Assembly: GCF_000715075.1 (NCBI RefSeq)
Contig: NC_134101.1
Location: 194,948,103-195,012,102 of the forward strand
Origin: Nicotiana tabacum
Taxonomy: Eukaryota; Streptophyta; Magnoliopsida; Solanales; Solanaceae
DNA: 64,000 nt
Direction of reading: 5' to 3'
A program made the position numbers and the translations under genes. How positions within the stretch are numbered: the first letter of the stretch is position 1; every line of letters starts with the position of its first letter. A model generated the notes under the pieces. It worked only from the letters and a program-made list of their open reading frames with translations. It did no database searches and was not told where the DNA came from. Positions 47,992 to 61,902 of this stretch are shown here, in pieces.

Positions 47992-50276
47992 GACACCATT
48001 GGGGCAGTACGAACAACAGTCTTCACACGAAGACCTCAATATAAGAATCCAAGGCAAGACATAATTAAGAATTGTAGGTCAGTTCATGGCAAACAAAAGT
48101 GTTAATAAGAAAAGCTTATTAAGAAAATTGAGGGCCAACAATATCACAAACTTAGCACAACAATTAATTAGTAAGCAAGTACCTAATTCCGAGAATGCAA
48201 GTTGATCATATATAGAAAGTTCAATTATATCAAAGATTACCCTAGGAATTAAACTCGAGCAAACCTAGCACTAGTAGGCATGGCCTGTAGAACAATATTG
48301 CGGCAACAAAATCGTAATAAAGCATGCAATTACATTACAATGTTGCAGTTCACCAGTAGTAGAGAAACATGCTTGTTTGAAAAGTTCAGAATTCACAAAG
48401 ACATGATCATTTTAAGAAAGTTAGCAAATAGCAAGCTGTGCATGAATGACTTAGCATGAAGAAGGAAGAGCACATTTAAACAGTTTCTGGGCAAGCATTA
48501 ATTCCTAGGAAGTTTTAACGCAAGAATCCAAAGCAAAGTATGAAGATACACTCATATCAGACATCAATCAAGTTTGATATAAACATTCGAACCAAACAAA
48601 CATAGGGGAGCAGGAATCAACTTAATTAATTATTTCTCTATCTAAGATTAAGGCTTAAACATAGTTGAGGCATTAAAACTACAGAATGACATTAGGGCGA
48701 GCAAGATTTAAAACAAGCGTAACAGAGCATAGAAATCATATTGGCTCTCAGAAGTTCAAGTAACATTGGTCTATAGAGCATGAACACAAATGAAAAGAGA
48801 ATGGAATTGCAAGAGTCAAGAGTACTCACCAGTTGCAAATTAACGAGCAAGTAAATGAGAAAATTAAGTTCCAATAGCAGCTCAATTAGTAGTAGTAAAG
48901 AGAGAACATCAGGACTCCTAAAATCTCAGTGCATCAAAGTTCCCAAGGGTTTCAAGTGAACCTCGGGCAGTGCTTGCATAGATACAGGTAAACAATCGAA
49001 ATTCAGTGACCTTGGATTTTATCATGCCAATGTATCATATTTTAGAATAGTAGAATGAGTGAGAGCGAGAGAGTAATAGCAGTAGTTTCATGTCCGGTTT
49101 AGGAGAACTGGGGAGGGGTTTATATAGTAGTAAAACTTAAACGAACAAACAAGTAAAAACAATTATTCAAGCATAATAAAGAAAAGAGTGGCATGCAAAA
49201 TAAAATTAGAATCTAGATTAGGAGCAGAATCGGGTAAACCCTAGTTGAAATCAGATTTTGGGAAAATCGCCCACAAGCCTTAATCACAGAGGGATCGATG
49301 GAATATGCCATAATCAATAGGAGATTTCCTCTTTCTGAGCGTATAAAGCCACAATCGTACCCAAATCCACAGAGTCAAGACTGTATCTAGGAGAATCGGC
49401 CTTGCCATAAGTAAAATGGTAATGAAAGTTACCATAACTAAGCTAGATGAACGAAGATGGTAAGTAAATAATGAAGGAATCCAATTATTAATGGGACTAG
49501 GAGATGAATTGAGGGGGGAGGCGTCTAGGGTTTTTCATAGAAGAGGGGAATGTTCGAGAGGATCTGGGGGCGGCGGACGAGTTAGAATGAATTTAAGGTT
49601 TGGTTGAGGGGATAGAAGGAGGCGAGTAGGTTTATTAGGGGCCGTTGGTGATTTAAGATCAACGGCCAGGATCAAAGGGGAAGCAGGACGGGTTATTAAT
49701 GGGTCGTGGCTGGGTTAAGTTAAAGGGGTCATTTGACTTGGGCTAGGGGAGTTTGGCTAAGTTTTTTGGTCCTATTTTTGGCCTGAAAATTAACTCAACA
49801 TTGGGCTGATTTTTAAAGTGGAATTAAAGAAAAATAAATTAATAAAATAGCCATATAAATATAAAAATATTATTTATGCAACTAAATATTTTAGAAAATA
49901 GTAGCTGAAGGTTGTAAAAAATATAAAGAAGTTATTTTGATCCTAAATAAAATAATAAATGTAATTAATTATAAAGTATAAGCTATTATTGCAAATATTG
50001 TAAATAAGAATAAAAATGCAAATATAATCATATAAAATCAAGTAAAATATTATAAATATGCTTGTGGGCATAAAATAACTAATTTAAATTGCTCAAAATA
50101 AGTTAGTGATTAATTAGTAAATAGTGAATTATTAAAAAAGCAAGAAATCAATTTAAAAGCTTCAAAATTGTAGAGAATACTTATATAACCCCTGTAAACT
50201 GGGTAATAGTGCAAAATTATATTTGAAAGTATATGGAATACTTTATAAAATATGAGGACAAAATTGGGTATCAACG
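47992..50276 (-). mobile_element. 3' LTR of Tat/Ogre-like element W, inner part
   Basis: The rest of the W LTR interrupted by Y. On the minus strand the LTR begins at 50276 as CGTTGATACCCAA (expected TGTTGATACCC). The AT-rich and pyrimidine-rich composition and the CAACGGCCAGGATC block near 49660 match the start of the U LTR (AACGGCTCTCATC near 1798). There is no gene. Confidence 0.82.
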
Positions 50277-50951
50277 ACTGCCCCTCTTTACCGGGAATGA
50301 TGAAAGAATTGTTGGGTAAAGAAAAATGATGACCAATTTTGTCCGTATGTGCGAGGGTGAGGTAGTTTTAAAAAAATGGGGGCCTAACCCTGGTTCTTGA
50401 GTTGCCTACATATCCTTGGTGTTACAGGAATCAGGCCGTGTGTAGGTCTGGATTCAACGACGAACGAGACCGATGGAATTATTATAATAATGATCGTACG
50501 ATTCGAAGAAAGGTGTTCTGTAGATAGGATAGAGTCGTAAGTAACGGATAATTTTATGGGGACTATGAATGTAAATTTGAACGTTATGGATGTACAAGGC
50601 AAGTATTTGAGCAGTTATGGAGTAAAGAGTTATCAATGGCTAATCATCAGTTATATTTAAGACAATCAAATGATGTGAATGTTGTGGACAAAAACCGAAT
50701 CGAGAATCGCTCCTGTTTGTAGAAATGTTACCTCCTGAGTTACCTACAAAAATTAAAATACAATGTACGCGAATATATATAGTTATTGCAGAAATTTAAA
50801 CATGATGCAAATTCCCTTCGGACTATGAGAGTTGTCTTTCAGACGATGAGGATGATGTCCATAGACCATGACGTCCTGGGTCATAAAGCGTATGATAAAA
50901 GATTCGTAGGCCATGAAATGGTGTTCTTGGGCCATGAGAATGGTGCCTCTG
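50277..50951 (-). mobile_element. 3' internal region of W next to its LTR (non-coding)
   Basis: Opens with ACTGCCCCTCTTTACCGGG, the inverse of the polypurine tract. The inverted block GTTGCCTACATATCC..CAGGAATCAGG near 50400 equals the block in U at 1036-1070. The stretch is interrupted by element Q at CTCTG. Confidence 0.78.
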
Positions 50952-53094
<2,143 letters not shown>

Positions 53095-53098
53095 AAAG

Positions 53099-53110
53099 TA
53101 GTATCAGAGC
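53099..53110 (+). other. Primer binding site of Q (initiator tRNA-Met)
   Basis: TAGTATCAGAGC, one G-to-A difference from the standard TGGTATCAGAGC, four bases after the LTR. Confidence 0.85.
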
Positions 53111-54863
53111 AGTTCTGTCCTAGAGAGTCTATAAGCCGTGTCTAGTAGAGTCTTGTTAATGGGTGTGTCGTGCACCACACTTATAAGCAGGAGGCTACAG
53201 GGAATTTAGGATTGTCGCTCTTTCTTCTTACTCTAGATCGTATGGTAGAGCTCACTTATAAGAATTCAAATTTAGAAATTCTATTTTATTTGTAATAAGA
53301 TGATACCTATATCCAGAAAGAAGGTTGGAAAGAGAGATAGTTATGGAAGAGCTAAGTGAGAGGAATTGGATTTTTGTATGATACTTACGATAAGTAAATG
53401 TGAGGTCTTTAGCAAATCATGGGTGCACTGAAAAGTGTAAGCTTTCTGATAAAAAGCCTTAGGGCAAGAATGTCTATCCATTTTTATGGTGAAAGACAAT
53501 GATAGATTAAGAGGATAAATGCAAATTTCAACAAGCAGAAGAAGCAAGATGAAGAAGGGTACGAGGCGCCCAGTTAATGAAGGTTAACAACGTTTATAAT
53601 TGAGGCAGAGGAACATAAGATTTTTGAGTTATATTCAATAGTAACAGAGGTATATACAATTGGCTGCACCCCTTCCAAATATGCCCTATGGGGGTTAACA
53701 AAAGTAGTATAAGAAGATATGATGGATGAATTGATTGCGTCAGTTGACATTTCCGAAGGATATTGCAAATGTGCTAATAAATCTTTTTATGAGACACCTA
53801 GATGGTGCACTCTAAAATAGTGCAGCTAGATATGAGTACTACAAAGACATGCACTATAAGCCTTGAAGGGATAAATATTACCTTAGTGTGGCTCACGTCC
53901 CTAGTAAAGTGAGAACGTTAAGCAACTTGAAGAGCCACTGGATGGAGCAAAGGAAAGCTAAAACCGAAAGAATGCCGTATTGAAGTTTTCACAAGAAAAG
54001 GGATATGTAGAAATATTAGCAGAGTAATGAGAAGAGAGATAAGGAAGAATTATGAATAAGGTGTGATACATGGATGAAAATGGCAGAGTGTTACAGAACA
54101 TATAGTCAAATGAAGAAAGAGACGAAAGGTGACGGGCCTTAAGACAATAAAAAAGTATAGGCCATAAGGTTATATCCTCATTTCGAGAAATAAGTTTGTG
54201 ACTCCAACGTGACTACCAGAGGGGAGAGTTAATCCCCAGAGTAATAGAAATCAGTATGGGCTGGTAAATAAGATAAACTAAATATGAATTAGGGACTGAA
54301 TGATTGGAAAGTACTCGGTATCATGGGAATTTCAGATTTCATTCCGACGGTAATAGAATGGACCACAAAAGAAAATTCATGATGAATTCAGAGAATAGTC
54401 ATTCAGAAAGACGCTTCACTACATCAAGAAATGTGAGCAAAGTTCAGCTTAAGTGAATGTATGTGCCAGTTATACTAAGCTTCACCCTCGTGAGTAAGAA
54501 ATTTTTCTATCCTTGGTACGGAAGGATTACCGCAAGGCGAGTAAGGGTTATCAATGATGTGAAAGGATGCCAAAGATGAAACATCTATAAGCAGGTCGTC
54601 GTAGCTCCAACTCTTAGTACTCCCCTTGGGGGGGGGGGGGAATATGGAATGATAAAAGGAAGAATGTGATAAAAAAGATAAAAGGATGAGATTACACTTA
54701 TCCAAATGCTACAGATATGCTATGATTCTAGAACGTTATGCAAACGCGATGTCAAGGAGAATAACTAAGGGTTCCTGCCCAAGATGTTATTGATAATTAA
54801 GGATCCAGTCCGAGACGTAAGTTAAGACCAAGGAAATAACCCAAGAAAGATTATGAGGAATAT

Positions 54864-55010
54864 TGATATGAAAATGGGCTAATGATTAGTTAGTAATTGA
54901 TCATGAAGATCCCAGTTATGGCTAAAATAGGAGGTTACAGTGATATGAAAATGGGCTAACGATTAGTTAGTAATTGATCATGAAGATCCCAGTTATGTAG
55001 GAGGTTACAG
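54864..55010 (+). repeat. Two-copy tandem duplication in Q
   Basis: TGATATGAAAATGGGCTAA to GAGGTTACAG at 54864-54940 and again at 54941-55010. The second copy lacks seven bases. Confidence 0.93.
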
Positions 55011-55666
55011 ACGAGTCATCAGATTGTGTAAGATAAACATAGTAGAACCCAACGTGACGAATTCAGCCTCAAAGAGTATCATTATAATACTTGAGATATA
55101 TTCAAACAAAAGTTGGGGTAGTTAAAGGTACCGTATGAGTGTTACATGGATAAAAGAAAGTGCCACTAGGAAGACGGTCAAAATATCAGTTCAGATGCAA
55201 CTATACAAGCACAAGGGCATGGAAGAAAACAATTACAGATGATTATAGGCAAGTAAGGACATCAAAAAGGTCCGTAATAAGCTCACAGCTTTACAAGAGT
55301 CAAGGAGGACCCTAAGTACTACAACGAAAGACTAGCTAAGGAGATAAGAAATAAGCCTTCAACCTAAGCACACCGACCTAAAGAGGAAATGGTTGTGTAA
55401 CAAAAATTTCGCAATAACATTGTAAGCATTCCAAAGGAAAGTGACACCTACCGTGGCTAATGAATGGGAAGTAAGAATTAAAAGTAATATTCGAGATCAT
55501 ATGAGTTGTATAAAAACTCTGACAAGTGTGGGCACTAAGATAAGCTAAGTATGGACGCAACAAGGGGCAGAAAGACCAGGAAAAGTAATTGCACTCGTTT
55601 AAAGAAAGTTGAGATGGAAAGAAAGGAATTATTCGATCAATGATCCTGAGTTACTACGTTATGGAT

Positions 55667-55851
55667 GCACTCAAGAATTTGGAGCATTATCCAGGCAACA
55701 TATTTGTTGATAATCATACAGCTATAGAAGAATCCGATATAAGTTAAAAGAAATAATTGAGTCAAGGGCATAGACAAATGATTGAATTGTAAGAAGATTA
55801 CACCATGGATATTCCATAACGCCCATGAAAGGCTAAGGTAATAATTGATAC
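55667..55851 (+). pseudogene. Worn RNase H trace in Q
   Basis: Translation in one frame keeps the spacing of the Tekay RNase H end: 'ALKNLEHY', 'FVDNHTA', then, after stops, 'IEL', 'EDYTMDI' and 'KAKVIIDT'. In R the same stretch reads '[11 protein letters not shown]', '[10 protein letters not shown]', '[11 protein letters not shown]' and 'KANIVADAL'. Four stops interrupt it. It shows that Q descends from an autonomous Tekay element. Confidence 0.55.
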
Positions 55852-57567
55852 CACGAGCGGATCAGAAAGAAGAGGAAACTAAAAAATTACATCACCCAAG
55901 TAAATCAGGAGACTGATTATTAGACCTAGAAAAATTATAGAAGTTGTGCTTAAGAACATGACAAAATCACTCTTAATATCAGATGTTCAAGAGAAATAAC
56001 ACAACAACCATAATCTATAATGGCTCTACAAGGAAGCCAGTTAGAAGAAGTACCATCCTCATAAGAAGTCAGTACGAAGCTCCCATCGGATAATGTATGT
56101 AGCAGAGGTGCGAGTATTATAATAGAGCTTCAAGTTATGGACGTGAATTATACCTAGGTGGAGGGAAGGTCATGAAAGAGATAGAAGATACGATGCAAAA
56201 TTCTAAGGTAAGTAAGGTAAAGGTGGACAACGTACGAGATACTCAAAGGCAGAAGATCGTAAATAATCCATACTTCGGATAGAAGTCTATAAGCACGAGG
56301 ATTCAATATCTAGGAAGGATAGCAGCGACGTCAGTAGCATATCTTCCAGCCTATGGTCTAGGTATCGAAAAGCTTGATTATGAGAGTAAAGGATAGTTAG
56401 AGACGATGTGATGTCTCGCTTGATGTTCCAGAACAACATAAGGAAATCTATGGTGCAAGCAAGTTAAAGGAAGGCCGCGAATAGAATAAATAGATATGTA
56501 TAGGTCCCAAGCTAAGTATAGTAGAGCGACAAAGTTTTAACGAAACATGAGTAAGGATGAGGAAAGGCAAGTGAAAAGGTGACGAGAACGGATAAGTCCT
56601 TGGGATTGAAACCCATGAAAACAAGAAAGCTAATGGGTTCTCTAAGTTATAGAAAGTTCAATATAGCCTGAATGAACTCAAAGGAGTCTAAGACTAATAA
56701 CATTCAGAAGAAATGGAATTCTGCCCTGTTAATAGAATGAAGGTGTAATTATTATAGAAAAAAATGACGTTTGGGCCTTCGATTGAGTAATTATCTGACG
56801 AATAAAAGAAAGGGATCTCATGAATTGGACAGGATTCAAATACCCACGCAAGGTAAATCACATTGGGATGCTGTGAGATACGGTTATGAAAGCAGGGTAT
56901 CGCCCCAGGTGGATCAATCTAATCATTTAAGATGTTTCTCGATAAAACGTGAATCCTAGCAGCAATATTACATAAAAGGTCAGGGGTGGATTATGGATCA
57001 AAATTGAGGTGAATCAATAATGGATGAATAAAAGTTATAAAGTATGAGAAGAGAATAGGCCGTCATTCCTAAAATGAACAGTAATGTGGAAGCATTAGAG
57101 GATATAGATTCATACATATGGGATAAGCAATGAAAGTAACCTGGGATTTGGTAGCAGACCTCAGTAACGAGAAGTCGAGATAAGAGTTATGGTACAGTAT
57201 GAACTATGTAGATGCAGTAAAGTCATACGAATGGATAACCACGTCTATAAAATAAGATATAGAAATATTCGTATGTTCGACAAAAAGCGAAAAACTTGAG
57301 GATTGGTTAAAAACTGGAGGAAAAGGGAGAGGAGAGTCGCATAAGCACACTTACAAGGTCAGTATCATAGAAGCTGCATGATGGAAGGTAGCAACAATTA
57401 TGAGATTGGAAGGAATTTGATCACAAGTCATAGCGTGGGAAAGAGGACTAGGGGGGAGGGATACCCTCGCCTTTGGACTTATTCACAGAACAGTTGCCTA
57501 GATGGCAAGAGGACTACTAAAGTATTCACAAGAGCTATGGGATATGAGAACGATAAGCGCATCAGTC

Positions 57568-57602
57568 AACATTCGAGGACGAATGTTCCAAAGGGGGAAT
57601 GA
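57568..57602 (+). other. Hairpin and polypurine tract of Q
   Basis: AACATTCG and CGAATGTT pair perfectly around AGGA (57568-57587). CCAAAGGGGGAATGA follows, then the LTR at 57603. Confidence 0.87.
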
Positions 57603-58915
57603 TGTTACACCCCATATTTTCGTACATGAAAATACGCCATAAATAAATTAATGAGAGCCCGGAAGTGAGATGTCACGTCCCGCAGTATTACATTATGGTG
57701 ATGTCTCGTTCGCAGTATTAAGTTACAATGATGTTGCACCCTAAAGTATTGTACGGTAAAAATTTCGTTTTCAGTTAACCGATGTAGAATCGGGGATGAG
57801 ATCATCTTTACGTTAACGTACTTATTCTATTTATAATAAACGATAAATAAGTGTTATGAAGGATAAAGGGGTACACGGATTAACGAAAACAAGTTTCGTT
57901 GGAAGTGCCCAATTTGAAATAAAATACAGGTCTAGCGATAATACCCGATAATTATGAACTAGTACCATACAAGGTACCATATGACTATGGTAGTATAATA
58001 TATAAAGTATATATATGAAGTATTTTAAAAATAAATAAAATTTTAAGTAATTTGCGATAATTTTTAAATTATGCGGGTAATTGATTAATTACCGAGTAAC
58101 AGGACATTACCCGGTTAACTAATAAGTGGATAAAAAAATTAATAAATTAATCCCCCCCCAATGTGGCGAGAAGCCACAAACCTTGGGAAATGACTAAGAA
58201 GTCAAAAATCTAGGTGTCTACCTAGGGATAACTTAATAGTGACTTAAAGACTAAGTCTTATAAAGACTTGAAAGACTTTATCATTTTGTCTTTTGCCTCA
58301 TTTTAGTGTCTTGGCTTGAAACCAAGAACATTTGAAGCAGAAGCAAATTTCAATTTCAAACAAGTCTCCATTCCAAGAAAATTCCATACACAAAAATGTT
58401 AGAAATCATAAAAATGTAAAAGCAGAATCAATTCGTCCAACTTCAACAAATTTAAGCAAAGTTTCGTCCAATTTCAGAAGCAGAAGCTTCACTTTGATCA
58501 AATAATTCAAGAAACAGGTATGTTAAGGCTATCCCTTATTTCTTTTGGCATAATCCATACGATACGAACGAAACCTGCAAATGCACAAATTCCATAAATG
58601 ACTCTATTCATAAAAGTATTAGAGATATCTATGTTCCTGAATTTCCATGTGTCATAATATTTTATCATCTGTTCATGGGTCTCATAAAAATATGAAAGTT
58701 GAAAGAAAAAAGAGTTTACTTTATGATATTGCTCAAAGACAAATTGGTCTTATGATATTTCGAAAGATTTTATTAACGTACTTTTTATGCATTTCATACA
58801 TGTGCATTGAACCATGACTAGATAGCGTTATATACGTGTATATATGTAAATATATGTATATGGGATATGGGAAAAGGTTACGACGTTATATACACAGCAC
58901 CACCTGATCAACAGG

Positions 58916-58947
<32 letters not shown>

Positions 58948-59895
58948 TGTATGTATGTATGTATGTATGTATGTATGTATGTATGTATGTATGTATGTAT
59001 GTATGTATGTATGTATGTATGTATGTATGTATGTATGTATGTATGTATGTATGTATGTATGTATGTATGTATGTATGTATGTATGTATGTATGTATGTAT
59101 GTATGTATGTATGTATGTATGTATGTATGTATGTATGTATGTATGTATGTATGTATGTATGTATGTATGTATGTATGTATGTATGTATGTATGTATGTAT
59201 GTATGTATGTATGTATGTATGTATGTATGTAGCTGGTATACGTTGATGATTTTGCCCACAGTGGCCGATATGATATGATGGGATGCCCTCAGAAGCTGAT
59301 GATGTTATGAAACATGTACCTATGCACGACATGAAATTCATACGCATATGCATGATGCTAAAAGTAATTTATAATTTACAGAGTTATTCAAACATACAGG
59401 TTGAGTTATGTACTCTATATTTCTTCCATGTCTCTTATGTATTTATTTATGTGCCTTACATACTCAATACATTATTCGTACTGACGTTCTTTTTTGCCTG
59501 GGGACACTGCGTTTCATGCCCGCAGGTCCAGATAGATGGGTCGAGAGCCCTCCAAATAGGCTATCAACTCAGCGAAAGATGTTGGTGCGCTCCATTTGCT
59601 TCGAAGTTGGGTGTTTGTTTAGTATGATTTAGACGTGTATTGTTGGTATGAAGGGACTCTATCCCAACCTTTATGACATTCATCTACTCTTAGAGGCTTG
59701 TAGACATATGTCTTATATGTGAAAGATTGTACGGCCTTGTCGGCCTATGTTTTGAGTTTATAAAGGATCATGTTGGCCTATTAGGCCCGTATGTCATGTG
59801 TATATGATGATGTAATAAGAAATATATATTATGTTGGTACTCGGTTGAGTAAAGTATCGGGCGCCCGTCGCAGCCCATCGGTTTGGGTCGTGACA
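57603..59895 (+). mobile_element. 3' LTR of Q
   Basis: Homologous to 50952-53094. It carries a (GTAT)78 tract and, after it, about 45 bases absent from the 5' LTR (TTTTGCCCACAGTGGCCG and onward). Similar sequence occurs in R at about 17010, so these bases were lost from the 5' LTR. Confidence 0.93.
58915..59230 (+). repeat. (GTAT)78 microsatellite in the 3' LTR of Q
   Basis: About 312 uninterrupted bases of the tetranucleotide between CAACAG and AGCTGGTATACG. Several frames cross it without a stop and give meaningless Cys/Met/Tyr/Val or His/Thr/Tyr/Ile repeats. Confidence 0.98.
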
Positions 59896-60079
59896 CTCTG
59901 GACTATGACGCCTTTGAATAATGATATGCGATTGCGAGAGATCCTCAGGCCATGACATGATGTTTTTGGGCTATGAGGATGATGCCTTTGGACAATGTGG
60001 CTATGGTTCAGCCCATGAAATGCACATATGTATTGGTATTGAATGCTTGATAGAGGGGATAAATGATGCTTAGTCATAT

Positions 60080-60770
60080 GCAAGAACCAGACAAGGCAAT
60101 GCTTAGCCCTATGCAGGTAATGAGGACATTGCTTAGCCCTATGTAGGGGAAGGTGACATTTAGCCTTATGCAATAAAGTGTAGGCAATGTTTAGCCTCAT
60201 GCAATGTAATGGAGACAGTGCTTAGTCTTATGTGAAGAAATGCAGCATTTAGCCTTATGCAATAATAAAGGTAGTGCTTAGCCTCATGCAATGTAATATA
60301 GATAGTACTTAGTCTCATGTAAAGTAAGGCAACGTTTAGCCTTATGCAATAATGGAGGCAGTGGTTAGCCTCATGCAATGTAATGGAGACAATGTTTAGT
60401 CTCATGCAAAGAAAGACAACGTTTAGCCTTATGCAATAATGTGGGTAGTGCTTAGCCTCATGCAATGTAATAGAGACAGAGTTTTGTCTCAAGCAAAGAT
60501 ATGTAGCGTTTAGCCTTATGCAGTGATGGGGAATGCTTAGCCTCTTACAATGTAATGGAGACAGTGCTTAGTCTCATGCAAGGGAAGGCAACGTTTAGCC
60601 TTGTGAAGTAATGGAGGCAGTGCTTAGCCTCATGCAATGTAATGGAGACAATGCTTAGTCTCATGCAAGGAAAGGCAGTGTTTAGCCTTATTTAATAATG
60701 GAGGTAGTGCTTAGCCTTAGCAATGTAATGAGGGCGGTGCTTAGCCCTATGTAGAGGAAAGCGATGGTTA
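60080..60770 (-). repeat. Tandem array, subunits about 30 bp, higher-order period about 85 bp
   Basis: Subunits 'GCTTAGCCTCATGCAATGTA', 'GCTTAGTCTCATGCAAAG' and 'GTTTAGCCTTATGCAATAAT' alternate in that order about seven times. This is the place where U has its 35-bp array, but the unit is different. Confidence 0.9.
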
Positions 60771-61154
60771 AATATGAGGAAGAAAAGTGGTTCTTAGCTT
60801 GACGCGTTTGTGCCTGGTGACTTATTTCGGTGTGAAGATAGCAGTTTTGTTATATATAAATGTGGACGTGCTTGTTATGTCCATTATAACTGCATCAAAA
60901 GATAAATCTTGAGTTATGGGGGAAAGGTTGGTTCATGCTCTTGATTCCTCCTTTCGCCTTTGCTCCTGTCTTGACGCCTTGTTCGAGTTACCCTGGGTAA
61001 CATCTGGCTACTACAGAAATGCAATTTTTTGAAAATATGCATTTATGATAAATCATTTGTAAATAATGAAATTACTTTAAAAATAATGTACAAAAGTAAA
61101 CAGTTTGGTCGAATCATAGGCTCATGCTTTCAAACATTGCAACCTTCTTAACTT

Positions 61155-61182
61155 AGAATTTTGAGGACCCCCTCAAAATTCT
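61155..61182 (-). other. Perfect 12-bp hairpin with tetraloop in W
   Basis: AGAATTTTGAGG, the loop ACCC, then CCTCAAAATTCT. It lies about 220 bases beyond the integrase stop on the element's 3' side. Confidence 0.88.
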
Positions 61183-61403
61183 ACCCTAGTTTAATGTATA
61201 CTCACGACAATATTTTCCTTGGCGATACTTGACGTAATGATATTGAAGAAAGCATGAGATCTTTCCCCGGTTCTGACCGTATAGGGGAATGAAGATTTTA
61301 TTATGATGTGACTGGACCCACAAGGCTGCCTATGTATCCCGTCTTAAATGGGAATCAGATCAAGCATAGTCCATGTTACATCAAAAGAAAGTGCAAATAC
61401 AAT

Positions 61404-61902
61404 CTCAAACATAATATCTCTTGACGGAGTTAAAATTTATAGGTTTTGGCCATATTTCTCCATTCATCTATGCAAGTATGAGTTCTCCTCATGTCAGTAC
61501 TCGGTGAACCATGTAAGGACCTTGCCAGTTAGGTGAGAGTTTTCATTTTTCTTCGTCCTGATACGAGAAGTTCCGCTTCAACACCAATTGCCTCGGCATG
61601 AATTTTCCTTGGTCTAACCTTCTTGTTGAAAGCCCTTGCCATTCTATTATGGTAAAGTTGACAGCGACACACTGTGTTCATCCTTTTAGCATCAATGAGA
61701 GCCAATTACTCATATCGGCTCTGTATGATTCGTATTTGGCATCCATTTCGTATCGCTAAGCCCGACCTCCCGTATGATTCTAAGGGAAGAAATTTCCACC
61801 TTGGCGGGTATGATAGCTTCAATAACTTAGACCAGTAAATAAGGGGTTTCCCCAATTGATGTACGGACCGTGGTGCGATACCCGAGCAAAGAATGCGGTA
61901 GC
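61404..61902 (-). pseudogene. Integrase C-terminal part of W (Tat lineage)
   Basis: One minus-strand frame of 166 codons, with several stops but no net frameshift, from the edge of V to a stop at 61404. It reads 'LPHSLLGYRTTVRTSIGETP', 'AIIPAKVEI', 'ARAFNKKVRPRKI', 'NWQGPYMVHRVL', 'MNGEIWPKPINF' and 'SVKRYYV'. These are familiar from the end of pol in Tat/Ogre-lineage elements and place U, W and V in that group. The upstream part of pol lies beyond the LTR of V, outside the window. Confidence 0.85.

Larger units (their letters stand above)
53111..57567 (+). mobile_element. Internal region of Q, coding capacity lost
   Basis: 4.5 kb, purine-rich on the plus strand, with stops in all frames; the longest frames are about 75 residues and look like nothing known. 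A worn RNase H trace is at 55667-55851. A 70-77-bp tandem duplication is at 54864-55010 and a G13 run at 54628-54640. The leader after the primer site resembles that of R (GTCTAGTAGAGTCTTG occurs in both, near 53139 and 17757), which supports common origin. Confidence 0.7.
59896..61403 (-). mobile_element. 3' internal region of W between integrase and LTR (non-coding)
   Basis: Resumes exactly after the CTCTG duplication. It contains diverged 'ggccatgacatgatg' phrases, the tandem array 60080-60770, a perfect hairpin at 61155-61182, and a block CTGCCTATGTATCCC..GGAATCAG near 61327. No gene is present; the frame at 60166-60492 is a product of the array. Confidence 0.8.

Noticed and set aside
54628..54640. 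G13 run as a possible G-quadruplex or polypurine tract
   Set aside because: It is a single run with no further G tracts nearby and lies far from any LTR. It looks like a simple homopolymer expansion.
58828..59353. Frames of 107-155 residues built of His/Thr/Tyr/Ile or Met/Tyr/Val/Cys repeats
   Set aside because: They are produced by the (GTAT)78 tract, which has no stop in several frames.
60166..60492. A 108-residue frame with a 28-residue periodicity
   Set aside because: The periodicity equals the 85-bp higher-order unit of the tandem array in W. It is not a repeat protein.
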